Part shown: in pieces, positions 9,583-18,257 of the stretch | Numbering within the stretch: the stretch's first letter is position 1 | Layout of the letters: each line of letters opens with the position of its first letter | Source: Gemmatimonadota bacterium | GTDB taxonomy: Bacteria; Gemmatimonadota; Gemmatimonadetes; Longimicrobiales; Gaopeijiaceae | Direction of reading: 5' to 3' | Length of the DNA: 44,852 nt | Assembly (NCBI GenBank): GCA_013002885.1 | Contig: JABDLS010000097.1 | Coordinates: 1-44,852 of the forward strand | Made by a program: the position numbers and the translations under genes | Notes under the pieces: model-generated | Seen by the model: only the letters and a program-made list of their open reading frames with translations | Database searches by the model: none | What the model was told of the DNA's origin: nothing

Positions 9583-12000
9583 ATGCCTGACAACAAGATG
9601 ATTCCCACGAACCCGGCCTACGGGGATCGTGCCCCGCTGCCGGCCGAGCAGCATCATCCTCCGGCGCCTGCGTACGGCCAGGATCCCTACTATCCGGACC
9701 TCGAGCCGGAGATGGAGGGGCTCGACTGGCGACGGTACGTGCACTCCCTGGTGCGATACAAGTGGCTCATCGTCGTTGCGCTCCTGCTCGGCGCCGGGGC
9801 CTCGTATTGGGTGTACCAGACGACGCCGGTCGAGTACCGGGCCCAAGGGACGCTCTGGATCGAAGATGATGGAGGCCGATTTCAGCCCCTACAGCAGGAT
9901 GGGGCGTTCGAGAGCACGTCCTGGATCGAGCTTCTGCGCTCGTTTTCGGTGCTCGACTCGGTCGTCGTAGAGCAGCGGATGCACATCTCCGCTCCTCGCG
10001 AGCACGGGACCCACTTCGCGTCCCTGAAGATCACCGACCGCCTCGAGGCCGGTGCCTTCGAGCTGCGCATCGACGCCAATGGCACGGATTTCACACTCAC
10101 AACGCCCGAGGAGGAGGGAGGAGACGTCCTCGAGCGCGGGCAGCTGGGTGAAGCGGTCGGCGCGTCGCTCGGTTTTGACTGGAGGCCTCCCGTCGGAGCC
10201 TTCGCCGCCGGAGAGGTCATCCCATTCTCCGTTCGGAGGCCGCGTGACGTCTCGGGCACGCTGGCGGGCCGCCTCGATACTGGAATGGACCGGGCGGGTA
10301 ATTTCCTGGAGATCCGCTACACCGACACCAGTGCGGGGCGGGCGGCGCGAATCGTGAACGCGCTCATGGAGCGGCATGTGGCGGTGGCCGAAGAGCTCCG
10401 GCAGGGGCGGCTCCGGCAGCGCCTCATGATTCTCGAGGAGCAGCTCCGGATCACTGAGTCCCAGCTCTTCGCCGCGGAGCAGGCGTACGAGGTGTTCCGC
10501 GTCAACACGATCACCACCCCGACGGTCGGGGGAGGTGCTGCGGGCGGCCTGTCTCAGAACACCAACCCGGTGTTCGAGAATTTCCTCGAGAACCGGATCC
10601 GTCAGAGCGAGATCGCCGACACTCGGGCGAGGCTCGGCGGGGTCCTGTCCACCTTTGAAGAGACGAGCGAGGTGCGGATCGAGGCGCTGGAGATGATTCC
10701 GGAGACGGCCAACTCGTCGGAGCTTCGCCGCGCCATCGACGACCTCATCGACGCCCGCGCGCAGCGTCGAGCCCTGAGCGATCGGTACACCCCGGACCAC
10801 CCTGCCGTTCAGGATCTGGAAGTCCAGATCGAGAGCATCGAGACCTCGATCGCGAACTCGGTCCAGGGCATCGCTTCCGAGCTCGGGACCACGGAGCAGA
10901 GCCTCTCGTCTCGCGTGGCGAGCCAGTCTGCCGAGCTCCGGGAGATCCCGCCGGTCGCCATCGAGGAGCGCCGCTTGGCGCGGAGCGTCCAGATCACCGA
11001 GGAGCTACACAACGATCTCAGGTCACGGGTTGAGGAGGCCCAGGTGGCTACCGCGAGTTCGATTCCGGAGGTGAAGGTTCTGGACGAGGCTCAGGTGCCC
11101 TCTCAGCCGCTCGCGGACAATCGTCTCAGGCTGGTGTTCATGATCATGGCCGGCTGTCTTGGCGCGGCCGTTCTCGGCGCGGTCCTCCTCGATCAGACCG
11201 ACGCCAAGTTCCGCTACGCGTCCGACATCGGCAAGGAAATGGGGCTCGACATCCTGGGCAGCATCCCGCGCCTCCAGAGCGGCAGGAGCCAGCGGGACAT
11301 TCTCAACGCGGCCCAGGCGCTCGAGGCTTTCCGAGAGCTACGGATGCACGTCGACTTCGCCTATGGCGCGGCGGGGCCCATCACGGTGGCCGTGACGAGC
11401 CCGGCCGCCGGCGAGGGCAAGTCGTTGATCTCGTCGAACCTGGCCGTGTCCTTCGCCGAGGTGGGTCGGCGGACGCTCCTCATCGATGGCGACACGAGGC
11501 GGGGAGACGCGCACCGGCTGCTCGGGCTGTCGCAGTCACCAGGGCTGATCGACCACCTCAAGGGCACGGCGCGTGAGGACGTCATCCAGAAGTCCGAGCA
11601 CGACAACCTCGACTTCATCGGGTGCGGGCCACGGGGTGCGTCGACTCCGGAGTTGCTCGCTTCGCGGCGCATGGCCGAGTTCATCGGTACGCTCAAGCAG
11701 CATTACGACGTCATAATCGTCGACTGCCCCCCGCTCGCGGCGGGAGGCGATGCCCTCATTCTAGGGACCCTGACCGGGAACCTCGCCGTCGTCATCCGTA
11801 CCGGGTCGACCGAGAAGTACCTGACACAGGCCAAGCTGGCGCCGATCCACCGACTGCCCATACGGCTTCTCGGGGCGGTACTCAACGACGTCGACCCCTC
11901 CGACGGGTACCACCAGTACTATTCGTCCTACCTGCCCGGCTACGAGGCGGGTATGGTGGACGAGGAGGAAGGCGCACTCCTGTCGGACGGCAGAGGGTGA
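9583..12000 (+). CDS. Polysaccharide co-polymerase / tyrosine autokinase fusion (Wzz + BY-kinase)
   Basis: An 805-residue PCP-2a protein that sets chain length and couples polymerisation to phosphorylation. After a Pro/Tyr-rich tail (1-45) come transmembrane helix 1 (about 62-82), a large periplasmic Wzz region with coiled coils (about 85-510) and helix 2 (about 516-537). The cytoplasmic BY-kinase has Walker A SPAAGEGKS (about 606-614), Walker A' LLIDGD (about 631-636) and Walker B VIIVDCPP (about 710-717). The C-terminal tyrosine cluster YHQYYSSYLPGY (about 776-787) is the expected autophosphorylation tail. All catalytic motifs are intact. It is a single rightward gene, divergent from the sigma-54 regulator, and ends next to a 17-bp tandem repeat. 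Confidence 0.94.
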   Translation: MPDNKMIPTNPAYGDRAPLPAEQHHPPAPAYGQDPYYPDLEPEMEGLDWRRYVHSLVRYKWLIVVALLLGAGASYWVYQTTPVEYRAQGTLWIEDDGGRFQPLQQDGAFESTSWIELLRSFSVLDSVVVEQRMHISAPREHGTHFASLKITDRLEAGAFELRIDANGTDFTLTTPEEEGGDVLERGQLGEAVGASLGFDWRPPVGAFAAGEVIPFSVRRPRDVSGTLAGRLDTGMDRAGNFLEIRYTDTSAGRAARIVNALMERHVAVAEELRQGRLRQRLMILEEQLRITESQLFAAEQAYEVFRVNTITTPTVGGGAAGGLSQNTNPVFENFLENRIRQSEIADTRARLGGVLSTFEETSEVRIEALEMIPETANSSELRRAIDDLIDARAQRRALSDRYTPDHPAVQDLEVQIESIETSIANSVQGIASELGTTEQSLSSRVASQSAELREIPPVAIEERRLARSVQITEELHNDLRSRVEEAQVATASSIPEVKVLDEAQVPSQPLADNRLRLVFMIMAGCLGAAVLGAVLLDQTDAKFRYASDIGKEMGLDILGSIPRLQSGRSQRDILNAAQALEAFRELRMHVDFAYGAAGPITVAVTSPAAGEGKSLISSNLAVSFAEVGRRTLLIDGDTRRGDAHRLLGLSQSPGLIDHLKGTAREDVIQKSEHDNLDFIGCGPRGASTPELLASRRMAEFIGTLKQHYDVIIVDCPPLAAGGDALILGTLTGNLAVVIRTGSTEKYLTQAKLAPIHRLPIRLLGAVLNDVDPSDGYHQYYSSYLPGYEAGMVDEEEGALLSDGRG

Positions 12001-12003
12001 ACG

Positions 12004-12054
12004 GCTGCTAGACCGACGAGGCTGCTAGACCGACGAGGTTGCTGGACCGACGAG
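12004..12054. repeat. Three tandem 17-bp repeats after the BY-kinase stop
   Basis: Units at 12004-12020 and 12021-12037 are identical (GCTGCTAGACCGACGAG); the third (12038-12054) differs at two positions. The array starts 3 nt after the TGA and fills most of the 80-nt space between two convergent genes. Each unit has the core CTAGACCGACGAG. It looks like recent slippage duplication and is too short and spacer-free to be CRISPR. Confidence 0.85.
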
Positions 12055-12080
12055 GCTTGTCGTCAGGGAAGCTGTCGGGC

Positions 12081-13001
12081 TCAGGCCTCGTAAGCCCGCA
12101 CCCGGAAGCTGCCGTCGTCGGCCTGCGCGTGGCGGAGCGCCGACGTCGCCCGGAAGAGGAGCTCGTCGGGCGTCGTATGGTCGTCGCCACGCGTGGAGAA
12201 GAACCCGGCGCGAATCCGCTTCGATTGCTCGGGATCGAGCTTCTCGGAGGCGGCCACGCGTTCGACTGCCTCGAAGACGCGGTCGGCCAGCCGGACGGCG
12301 CCTTCGGGGTCGGTTCCCGGCGCCACGACGATGAACTCGCCGGGACCGAGTCTGCCCACGGTGTCCGAGACGCGGGTGACTGATCGAAGGGCCGAGGCCA
12401 CGCCTTGTCCCACTGCTTCGGCGAGGGCCTCGCTGGATTTCGGGTCGTCGCCGAAGGCCTGAGGCCCGAAGGCGATGCACGTGAGCGGGCGCTGGAAGCG
12501 TACCGCGTCGGCCCCGAGCTCCTGAGCTCGGCGCACGATGCCGCGGACGTTGTAGAAGCCGGTACCGGGGTCGGTAAGCCCCTCGTCGCGGAGGCGGTCC
12601 GCGGCCTGTTTCGCCCGGACGAACGTCTCCATGCGGACCGTCAGCTCGTTCGGATCCACGGGGTGCGTGAGAACGTCCCAGGCTCCCGCCTCCAGCGCCG
12701 CCAGACGATCAGCCCGGTTGACCGTGTCGGAGGTGATCATCAGGACGGGCGTCATCGGTTGGACGGTCGAGGCCGCGCGCAATTCGCGCACCAACTCGAT
12801 CCCGTGGATGTCGGGCAGATTCATGTCGACCAGGAAGGCGTCGGGGCTGACCCTCTGCACCAGGTCGAGAGCCTGCTTCCCCGTGTACGCCTTGAGGATG
12901 ACGTGTCCCTTGGGCTTCAGGATGCTTTCGATGGACCGGGACTTCCACTCCTGGTCGTCGATCAAGAGAACCAGGGGCGTGAGGTCGGAAGGATGTTGCA
13001 T
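12081..13001 (-). CDS. Response regulator with degenerate GGDEF domain
   Basis: About 306 residues: an N-terminal receiver domain and a C-terminal diguanylate-cyclase-like domain. The receiver has LLIDDQEW, phosphoacceptor Asp in FLVDMNLPDIHG and MITSDT, but the conserved Lys after beta 5 is replaced (VLTHPVDP). The GGDEF domain begins with a recognisable DPGTGFYN, but the signature loop reads LGPGEF, so the metal-binding Asp of GGDEF is missing. Cyclase activity is therefore unlikely; binding of c-di-GMP or GTP, or pure protein interaction, is more likely. I chose the ATG at 13001 (MQHPSDLTPL), which starts just before the first strand; the frame is open to an ATG at 13049. It converges with the BY-kinase and may tune it or another polymer step (inference). 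Confidence 0.82.
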   Translation of the reverse strand: MQHPSDLTPLVLLIDDQEWKSRSIESILKPKGHVILKAYTGKQALDLVQRVSPDAFLVDMNLPDIHGIELVRELRAASTVQPMTPVLMITSDTVNRADRLAALEAGAWDVLTHPVDPNELTVRMETFVRAKQAADRLRDEGLTDPGTGFYNVRGIVRRAQELGADAVRFQRPLTCIAFGPQAFGDDPKSSEALAEAVGQGVASALRSVTRVSDTVGRLGPGEFIVVAPGTDPEGAVRLADRVFEAVERVAASEKLDPEQSKRIRAGFFSTRGDDHTTPDELLFRATSALRHAQADDGSFRVRAYEA

Positions 13002-13322
13002 CAATGACCCGAAGGTTGGATGTGTCCCGCCGCGAGGTAGGAACGCCATGGCCGGCCACAGGGCCGGTCGAGAAGGGTGAGTGCAAGAGTCGTGCGAGCC
13101 GGGGGGCTCGATCTTTCCCAGTAAGGACGGGCTGTTTCCCCAGACAGCCGGCTGCGCTGTGGGCTGGCTCCCTCACGCTGTTTCACGGGGTCCACAACCC
13201 TCCGATTCCGGTGGCCGTCGAACTCGGTCGCGTCACCTTCAGACATACGGTGTGGCCGGAGGGTGCCGGGCACAAGGAAAATATTCGGTGAAGGGATTCC
13301 CTCCCGCATGTATATTCGAACG
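13002..13322. other. Divergent intergenic region
   Basis: This 321-nt gap lies between the REC-GGDEF gene and the rightward GT39-type gene. A -10-like TATATT sits at 13311-13316, six nt before the ATG at 13323, so the membrane protein transcript could be leaderless; the matching -35 is poor. I see no -24/-12 element with a good -12 half and no coding frame with support. Confidence 0.4.
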
Positions 13323-15314
13323 ATGAGCCAGAACGGGAGGATGACCGAGCCGCCGGCTACTACGGCTTCGTTGCGTGGCGGTGCCTGGCTACCGCTTTCC
13401 CTTCTGCTTCTGGTCGCGCTTGGGGTTCACCTGTGGCTGTTGGGCGCCCGGTGGGTCAACCCCGACGAGGGCGCCCACCTCATGGACGGGGTGCTTCTCC
13501 TCGACGGTCTCTTCCCGGGCATCGACTACGGTGCCCGACAGCCGTTCTACGTGTTGGCGACCGCAGCGGTACTCGAGGTCTTCGGGGTGGGATTCGGCTC
13601 CGGGCGGATGCTGGCCCTCATATGCACCTTGGGGACGGCCGCCTTCCTCTATTTCATCGCGCGTGACCTGTTCGACGCGAAGGTCGCTTTGCTGAGCGCA
13701 GGTCTCTTTCTATTCCTGCCCTTTCCGTTGATTCTGTCGGTGAATGCGAAGACAGAGCCCCTGGCCATTCTCCTGGCAGCCAGCGCCATCTGGCTGGGTC
13801 TCAAGGGGATGCGCGGCCGCGGAGGCACGGCGCTCTACTTCGTCGGTGCGGGAGCCGTTTGCGCGCTGGGCTTCTACGTGCGCGAATCGAGTCTCGCGAT
13901 TCTCGCGGCGCTCGTCGTCATCCTCGTGTGGAGGCTGCGGCGAGCCCCGGGGCGGGCGGTAGGAGGGATGGCGTCGATCACGGCAGGCTTCGTGGGTGTC
14001 TGCCTGCTCTGGGGCGCTCTGCACGCAGCCAACTCGTCGGTCGAGGACGCGTGGACCAGTGGCAACAACCCCATCGTCTTCGTCTCCCAGAACATTCGAC
14101 AGGCCATCGGAGGGGGGCGGGGTGACGCGGTGGGCGCCCCGGACCGGGGCGCGACGCAACCCGGTCCATCCGACGGGGTCGAGGAGAATGCGGCCGAGGC
14201 GCAGGGAGCGCCTCCAGATCAGGCATTCGCTGTCACGCTCCGATTCATCAGGGAAAGCGTGTGGCTCAACATCGTTCTGATCGTCGGCCTGGTCCTGTAC
14301 CCCGTTGTCCTGGTCACGGGGCGGGGCCGGCAGGACCCGGGCGAGGGGCCCGAGCCGTCCATCTCGGCCCTCTTGCCACTGGCCTGGGCAGGAAGCATGG
14401 CGGCGGCGTACCTGTTCTGGGCCCTGCAGCGCGGCTTCTTCAGGGCCTACTTCATGGAGATCTCCGCGCCACTCACCATTCTGGCCGCCGCGACGCTCGT
14501 CTACTCAGCGCGCGAGTTCGTCGAGAGCACGAGCCGGCGCCGGATGGGCCTCGGACTGGCTCTCCTGGTCCTGGCTCTACTCGCCATTCCGGCCCTCTTC
14601 GGCAGCCCCGTGCTGAGTCGACCGCTGTACTTCCTGGTGCCTGTGGCGGCCCTGGCCCTCGTCCACTTCTTCGACACGAACGATGCGAGGCGCTGGCTAC
14701 CGGCGTTGCTCGGGGTCGTTGGCCTGTCCGTGGTGGGGTTCCAGTTCCAGCCGCGGCTTCCGGGTGTCATGCTTCCGGGCCTGTATCTGCTTTGGATCAC
14801 CGGCGTGCTCGTCCTGGTCTTGTGGGCGGCACGGATCTCCTGGGTCCACTCGCTCGGCAAGGGCGTGTCCTTCGGTATCTACGGCTTGATCGTCTCCGCT
14901 CTTTTCCTCTCGGTGGCGGAGTCCCTGTCCCGGGTGAACCTCCGATATGACGCGGTCTGGAGCCCGCAAACCGTCAGGACCGTGGGCCAGGAGGTTCGAA
15001 GCATCACCGGCCCTGGGGACGACGTGCTCTCCGGAGCCGTCATCTGGGAGCTGCAGGCCGAGCGACGCCCGTACATGAACATCTCTCATCCGTTGAGCTT
15101 TCGCCTGAACCTCGACGATGAGGAGGCCGCCTCGATGCAGCGTGCGCTGGCCGAAGACCTTCCGTCGGTCGTCGTTCTCGACGGGTACACTGAGCAGACC
15201 TGGTTCCGCGCGGTTCCGGAGCTGCCAGCCATCCTCGAGGCGCGCTACGAGCGCACCCTCGCCGTTGAGGCCGACACCCGCTACCCCGTAGAGGTCTACC
15301 GTCTGAAGGAGTGA
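13323..15314 (+). CDS. GT39-type (PMT_2/ArnT-like) polytopic membrane glycosyltransferase
   Basis: About 663 residues with roughly a dozen transmembrane helices and a C-terminal soluble segment. The first periplasmic loop carries the acidic motif NPDEGAHLMDG, the position of the catalytic Asp-Glu of GT39/GT83 enzymes such as protein O-mannosyltransferases and ArnT, followed by DYGARQPFY. Such enzymes use polyprenyl-phosphate sugars as donors on the outer side of the inner membrane, which fits the polyprenyl-sugar GT2 pair at 3.7-5.6 kb as donor supplier (inference). A hydrophilic Gly/Asp/Pro-rich loop (about residues 265-300) is unusual. The ATG at 13323 is preferred; an in-frame GTG at 13263 would add 20 residues without signal character. 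Confidence 0.8.
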   Translation: MSQNGRMTEPPATTASLRGGAWLPLSLLLLVALGVHLWLLGARWVNPDEGAHLMDGVLLLDGLFPGIDYGARQPFYVLATAAVLEVFGVGFGSGRMLALICTLGTAAFLYFIARDLFDAKVALLSAGLFLFLPFPLILSVNAKTEPLAILLAASAIWLGLKGMRGRGGTALYFVGAGAVCALGFYVRESSLAILAALVVILVWRLRRAPGRAVGGMASITAGFVGVCLLWGALHAANSSVEDAWTSGNNPIVFVSQNIRQAIGGGRGDAVGAPDRGATQPGPSDGVEENAAEAQGAPPDQAFAVTLRFIRESVWLNIVLIVGLVLYPVVLVTGRGRQDPGEGPEPSISALLPLAWAGSMAAAYLFWALQRGFFRAYFMEISAPLTILAAATLVYSAREFVESTSRRRMGLGLALLVLALLAIPALFGSPVLSRPLYFLVPVAALALVHFFDTNDARRWLPALLGVVGLSVVGFQFQPRLPGVMLPGLYLLWITGVLVLVLWAARISWVHSLGKGVSFGIYGLIVSALFLSVAESLSRVNLRYDAVWSPQTVRTVGQEVRSITGPGDDVLSGAVIWELQAERRPYMNISHPLSFRLNLDDEEAASMQRALAEDLPSVVVLDGYTEQTWFRAVPELPAILEARYERTLAVEADTRYPVEVYRLKE

Positions 15315-15342
15315 GCAGCGACGAGTGCGGAACTTCCTACAC

Positions 15343-16605
15343 TTATCCGCCAGACTCCATGATGTCCCGGTAGTGTTGCACGAGCTCACGAGAGAGCGAG
15401 GGCGTGGCGAAGCTCTCCTCGATGTGACGGCGCCCGTCGCGACCCATCGTTTGCCAAAGCTCAGGGTGGTCCAGCAGGTGGCCTAGTCGCTCGGCTAGAG
15501 CGTCGGCGTCGCGCTCGGGCACAAGAAATCCGGTTTGTCCGTCGAGAACGATTTCGGGGATTCCGCTGTGCCAGGTCGAAAGAACCGGAAGCCCCGTGGA
15601 AGACGCCTCGACCAGAACCGTGGGCGTCCCTTCCTGGTCGCCATCCTCTGCGGTGACACTCGGTAACAGAAAGAGATGCGCACTCATCATGGCGCGGCGC
15701 ACCGCCTCCTGATCCTGGCTGCCGTGGAAACGCACAGAGTCGTCGAGTCCCAGCTCCGAGGCCCGGGCCTCCAGGTCGCCCCGCAGCGGCCCATCACCGA
15801 TGACGTCGTAGCGGAGGCCCCTCGCCGCCTCACCCCGGCTCGCGAGGACCTGCGCCACCGCCTGCAGGCAGTACTCCACACCCTTCTTCTCGACCAGACG
15901 AGCGACCGTGAGCAAGCGGACGGGCTCGCCCGGGGCCGGGTGAACGCGCTCTCGGTGCGCGTACTCCGACGGATCCACACCCAGGTGATGGATGCGGAGA
16001 AGCTCGGGGGGACATCCGAGCTCCATCAGGCGCGCCTTCATGTTGTCGCTCAGAACCGTAACGCGGTCGACCCCGCGGAAGAGCGGCTCATAGAGGTCTT
16101 CGCCGCGTTGACGCGGCAGCCCCGAGCAGTCCCACCCGTAGAAGGACACGATCTGAGGTATACCCAGCTCACGCCCGACCTCGGCATACCGGAGCCCGAC
16201 ATACCCGAAGTGGTAGTGGAGCACGTCTGTCGGCGATGCGTCGAGCAAGGTCTTCACCCGATCGCAAACGACGCGTCGTCCGCCGCTTCGGGCGGCCCGA
16301 TCTCGTCGGAGGAGGCCCAAGGCCGATGGCTTGCGGAGCATGAGCCTGCCGATGACCGCGCCCAGCGCCCGGCGCCCGAGCTCTTCCTCGTGCACATAGG
16401 TGACTTTCTCCTGAAGGCCGTACTCGCGTACCGCTGGATGCAGGACCGGGTCCTGCGGCCGACGTTCGGCCAGGATCCGGACCTCGTGACCGAGGTCCAG
16501 CAGCCCCGTGATCTGCCGATCGATGAACGTCTGGCTCGTGGAGGGGAAGGAGTGGACCACGAAAGTCACCCGAAGGGGTCTCGCGGCAGTCCGGCTCATC
16601 GGCAT
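15343..16605 (-). CDS. GT4 family glycosyltransferase (WcaL/AmsK-like)
   Basis: A 420-residue GT-B glycosyltransferase. The N-terminal domain starts VTFVVHSFPSTSQTFI, a signature seen in colanic-acid WcaL and amylovoran AmsK relatives, and includes DVLHYHFGYVGLRYA. The C-terminal donor domain has LLTVARLVEKKGVEY, YDVIGDGPLRGDLE, and the acidic EX7E-like segment EDGDQEGTPTVLVEASS, followed by GLPVLSTWHSGIPEIV. It should add a sugar to the lipid-linked repeat unit in the cytoplasm. It is the last gene of a long leftward run and converges with the GT39-type gene. Donor and acceptor are not predictable. Confidence 0.92.
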   Translation of the reverse strand: MPMSRTAARPLRVTFVVHSFPSTSQTFIDRQITGLLDLGHEVRILAERRPQDPVLHPAVREYGLQEKVTYVHEEELGRRALGAVIGRLMLRKPSALGLLRRDRAARSGGRRVVCDRVKTLLDASPTDVLHYHFGYVGLRYAEVGRELGIPQIVSFYGWDCSGLPRQRGEDLYEPLFRGVDRVTVLSDNMKARLMELGCPPELLRIHHLGVDPSEYAHRERVHPAPGEPVRLLTVARLVEKKGVEYCLQAVAQVLASRGEAARGLRYDVIGDGPLRGDLEARASELGLDDSVRFHGSQDQEAVRRAMMSAHLFLLPSVTAEDGDQEGTPTVLVEASSTGLPVLSTWHSGIPEIVLDGQTGFLVPERDADALAERLGHLLDHPELWQTMGRDGRRHIEESFATPSLSRELVQHYRDIMESGG

Positions 16606-16729
16606 CGGCGTGCGCGTCGTGTGAAAGTCATGAGCAAGAACTCGGTGTGGACGCAGGGTCCGAGAGCAAGGTGGATCAAGGTGCCACCAACCCGATCGTG
16701 CTGTCCAGAAAGAACCCCGCGTCGAGACA

Positions 16730-18172
16730 TCAGGCCAGCCCGAACGTCCTCTTCAGCGCGTCTCGGGCGGCGTGGTAGCCGGCCATGCCATGAACGCCGC
16801 CTCCCGGAGGCCGCGACGCGGAACAGACGTAGAGCCCATCCACGGGTGTGCCCCAAGGTCTGAGCGCGGACCTCATAGGACCGAACGTCTGGCTCAGCGT
16901 GAAGGCTCCTCCGTTCACGTCTCCCCCGACGAGGTTCGCATTCCACCCCTCGAGGTCCGCCGTCCCCAGGACTGAGCGTGCCAAGATCCTGTCACGAAAA
17001 CCAGGGGCGTAGCGCTCGACCTGGGCCTCGATGAGGGTGGTCGCGTCTCCGGTCCACCCGTTCGGCACGTGGCAGTACGCCCAGGCGACGTGCTTGCCCT
17101 CGGGAGCGCGAGTGGGATCGAAAAGGCTGGGTTGGGCAAGCAGCACGAAGGGCCGGTCGGCCACGGTCCCCTTCCACGGGGCGCGCTCTGCGAGGGCGAT
17201 CTCTTCGAGGGTACCACCTAGATGGACCGTTCCCGCGCGGGCGACCTCCGCGTCCGTCCACGGGATGGGCCCGTCCAGAGCCCAGTCGAGCTTGAAGGCA
17301 CCGGGGCCATACTCCCACGTCCTCAGCATGTCCCGGTATCCGGCAGGGAGTCGGCCGCCCGTGGGTAGTGGATCCTCGGCAAGCTCCGCTACCTGCTGGT
17401 GGGTCAAGGCGAGCAGGGTAGCGCGGGCCGCCGGCAGATCGGACAGCGAAGTGACTCGGCTGTCCGTCTCGATCTTGCCTCCGAGAGATCGCAGCAGGGA
17501 GGCGAGTGCGGCGGTTATGGAGCCCGCGCCTCCTCGGGCGAACGGCCACCCGACGGTGTGACCTGCGACCATCAGGGTCAGGCCGACAGCGCTCGCCAGG
17601 GGGCGTTCCAAGGGGATCCCTGCGTGAGCGGCGTTGCCCGCCAGGAGGGCGCGAGCTTCCTGAGTGCGGAAACGGTCCGCCAGCGAAGGTGTCGACCGCA
17701 TCGCCAGGAGTCCGAAGCGAAGCATGAGCAGAGGCGATCGTGGGATCCGGGTAGGTGCGTCGAGCACATGCCTTCGAAAGGCATCCCACCTTCGGCAGAA
17801 CGGACTGACGAGCCCGCGGTACGAGGCCTCGTCCCCTCGCAGGTCAGCCGCTGTCTCGTCCAGGCCACGCTTCAGCAAGGCAGCCCGTTGGCCGTCGAGG
17901 GGGTGGGCAAGTGGCACATCAGGGTGTACCCACTCGAGCCCGTGCTCCTCCAACGGAAGGGAGGAGAAGAAGGGCGAGGCAATGCCGAGAGGATAGACCG
18001 CAGATCCAACGTCGTGTCTGAAGCCCGGGAGTGTCAGTTCCTCGGTTCTGGCGGAGCCTCCCACGGTGCTCTCTGCCTCGAGGACCAGGACGTCGAGCCC
18101 GTTTCGGGCCAACTCGACCGCGGCAGCGAGGCCGTTCGGTCCAGCCCCGACTATGACTGCGTCGAGTGTCAC
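16730..18172 (-). CDS. NAD(P)/FAD oxidoreductase of the phytoene desaturase / PYROXD2-like family
   Basis: A 480-residue flavoprotein. The dinucleotide-binding motif VIVGAGPNGLAAAVELA is at 6-22, then VLEAESTVGGSARTEELTLPGF, typical of CrtI/PYROXD2-like proteins. The C-terminal FAD motif is GLYVCSASRPPGGGVHGMAGYHAA (about 440-463). No carotenoid genes lie nearby, so a desaturase role is doubtful; in this locus it may oxidise a lipid or sugar-linked intermediate (inference). The GTG start overlaps the stop of a 13-codon open frame with a strong ribosome site, so translation may depend on coupling. It lies between an ABC exporter and a GT4 in the same direction. Confidence 0.85.
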   Translation of the reverse strand: MTLDAVIVGAGPNGLAAAVELARNGLDVLVLEAESTVGGSARTEELTLPGFRHDVGSAVYPLGIASPFFSSLPLEEHGLEWVHPDVPLAHPLDGQRAALLKRGLDETAADLRGDEASYRGLVSPFCRRWDAFRRHVLDAPTRIPRSPLLMLRFGLLAMRSTPSLADRFRTQEARALLAGNAAHAGIPLERPLASAVGLTLMVAGHTVGWPFARGGAGSITAALASLLRSLGGKIETDSRVTSLSDLPAARATLLALTHQQVAELAEDPLPTGGRLPAGYRDMLRTWEYGPGAFKLDWALDGPIPWTDAEVARAGTVHLGGTLEEIALAERAPWKGTVADRPFVLLAQPSLFDPTRAPEGKHVAWAYCHVPNGWTGDATTLIEAQVERYAPGFRDRILARSVLGTADLEGWNANLVGGDVNGGAFTLSQTFGPMRSALRPWGTPVDGLYVCSASRPPGGGVHGMAGYHAARDALKRTFGLA

Positions 18173-18210
18173 GCTCCGTACGGCCGAGGCCGTTCTCGAA
18201 GTAGTCTCAT
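18169..18210 (-). CDS. Short leader ORF coupled to the FAD oxidoreductase
   Basis: A 13-codon frame, MRLLRERPRPYGA, opens at ATG 18210 directly behind AAGGAGGT, the best Shine-Dalgarno sequence I noticed in the window. Its TGA shares bases with the GTG start of the oxidoreductase (GTGA). The oxidoreductase GTG has no comparable site of its own, so ribosomes may load at the leader and reinitiate. It is Arg-rich (5 of 13). Whether the peptide matters, or only the coupling, is unknown. Confidence 0.45.
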   Translation of the reverse strand: MRLLRERPRPYGA

Positions 18211-18257
18211 CGTACCTCCTTCGAATAGGGCCCGAGAGAGGTCACTGCCTCGTCCGC

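Noticed and set aside
12004-12054. CRISPR array
   Set aside because: Units are adjacent, 17 bp long and without spacers; no cas gene nearby.
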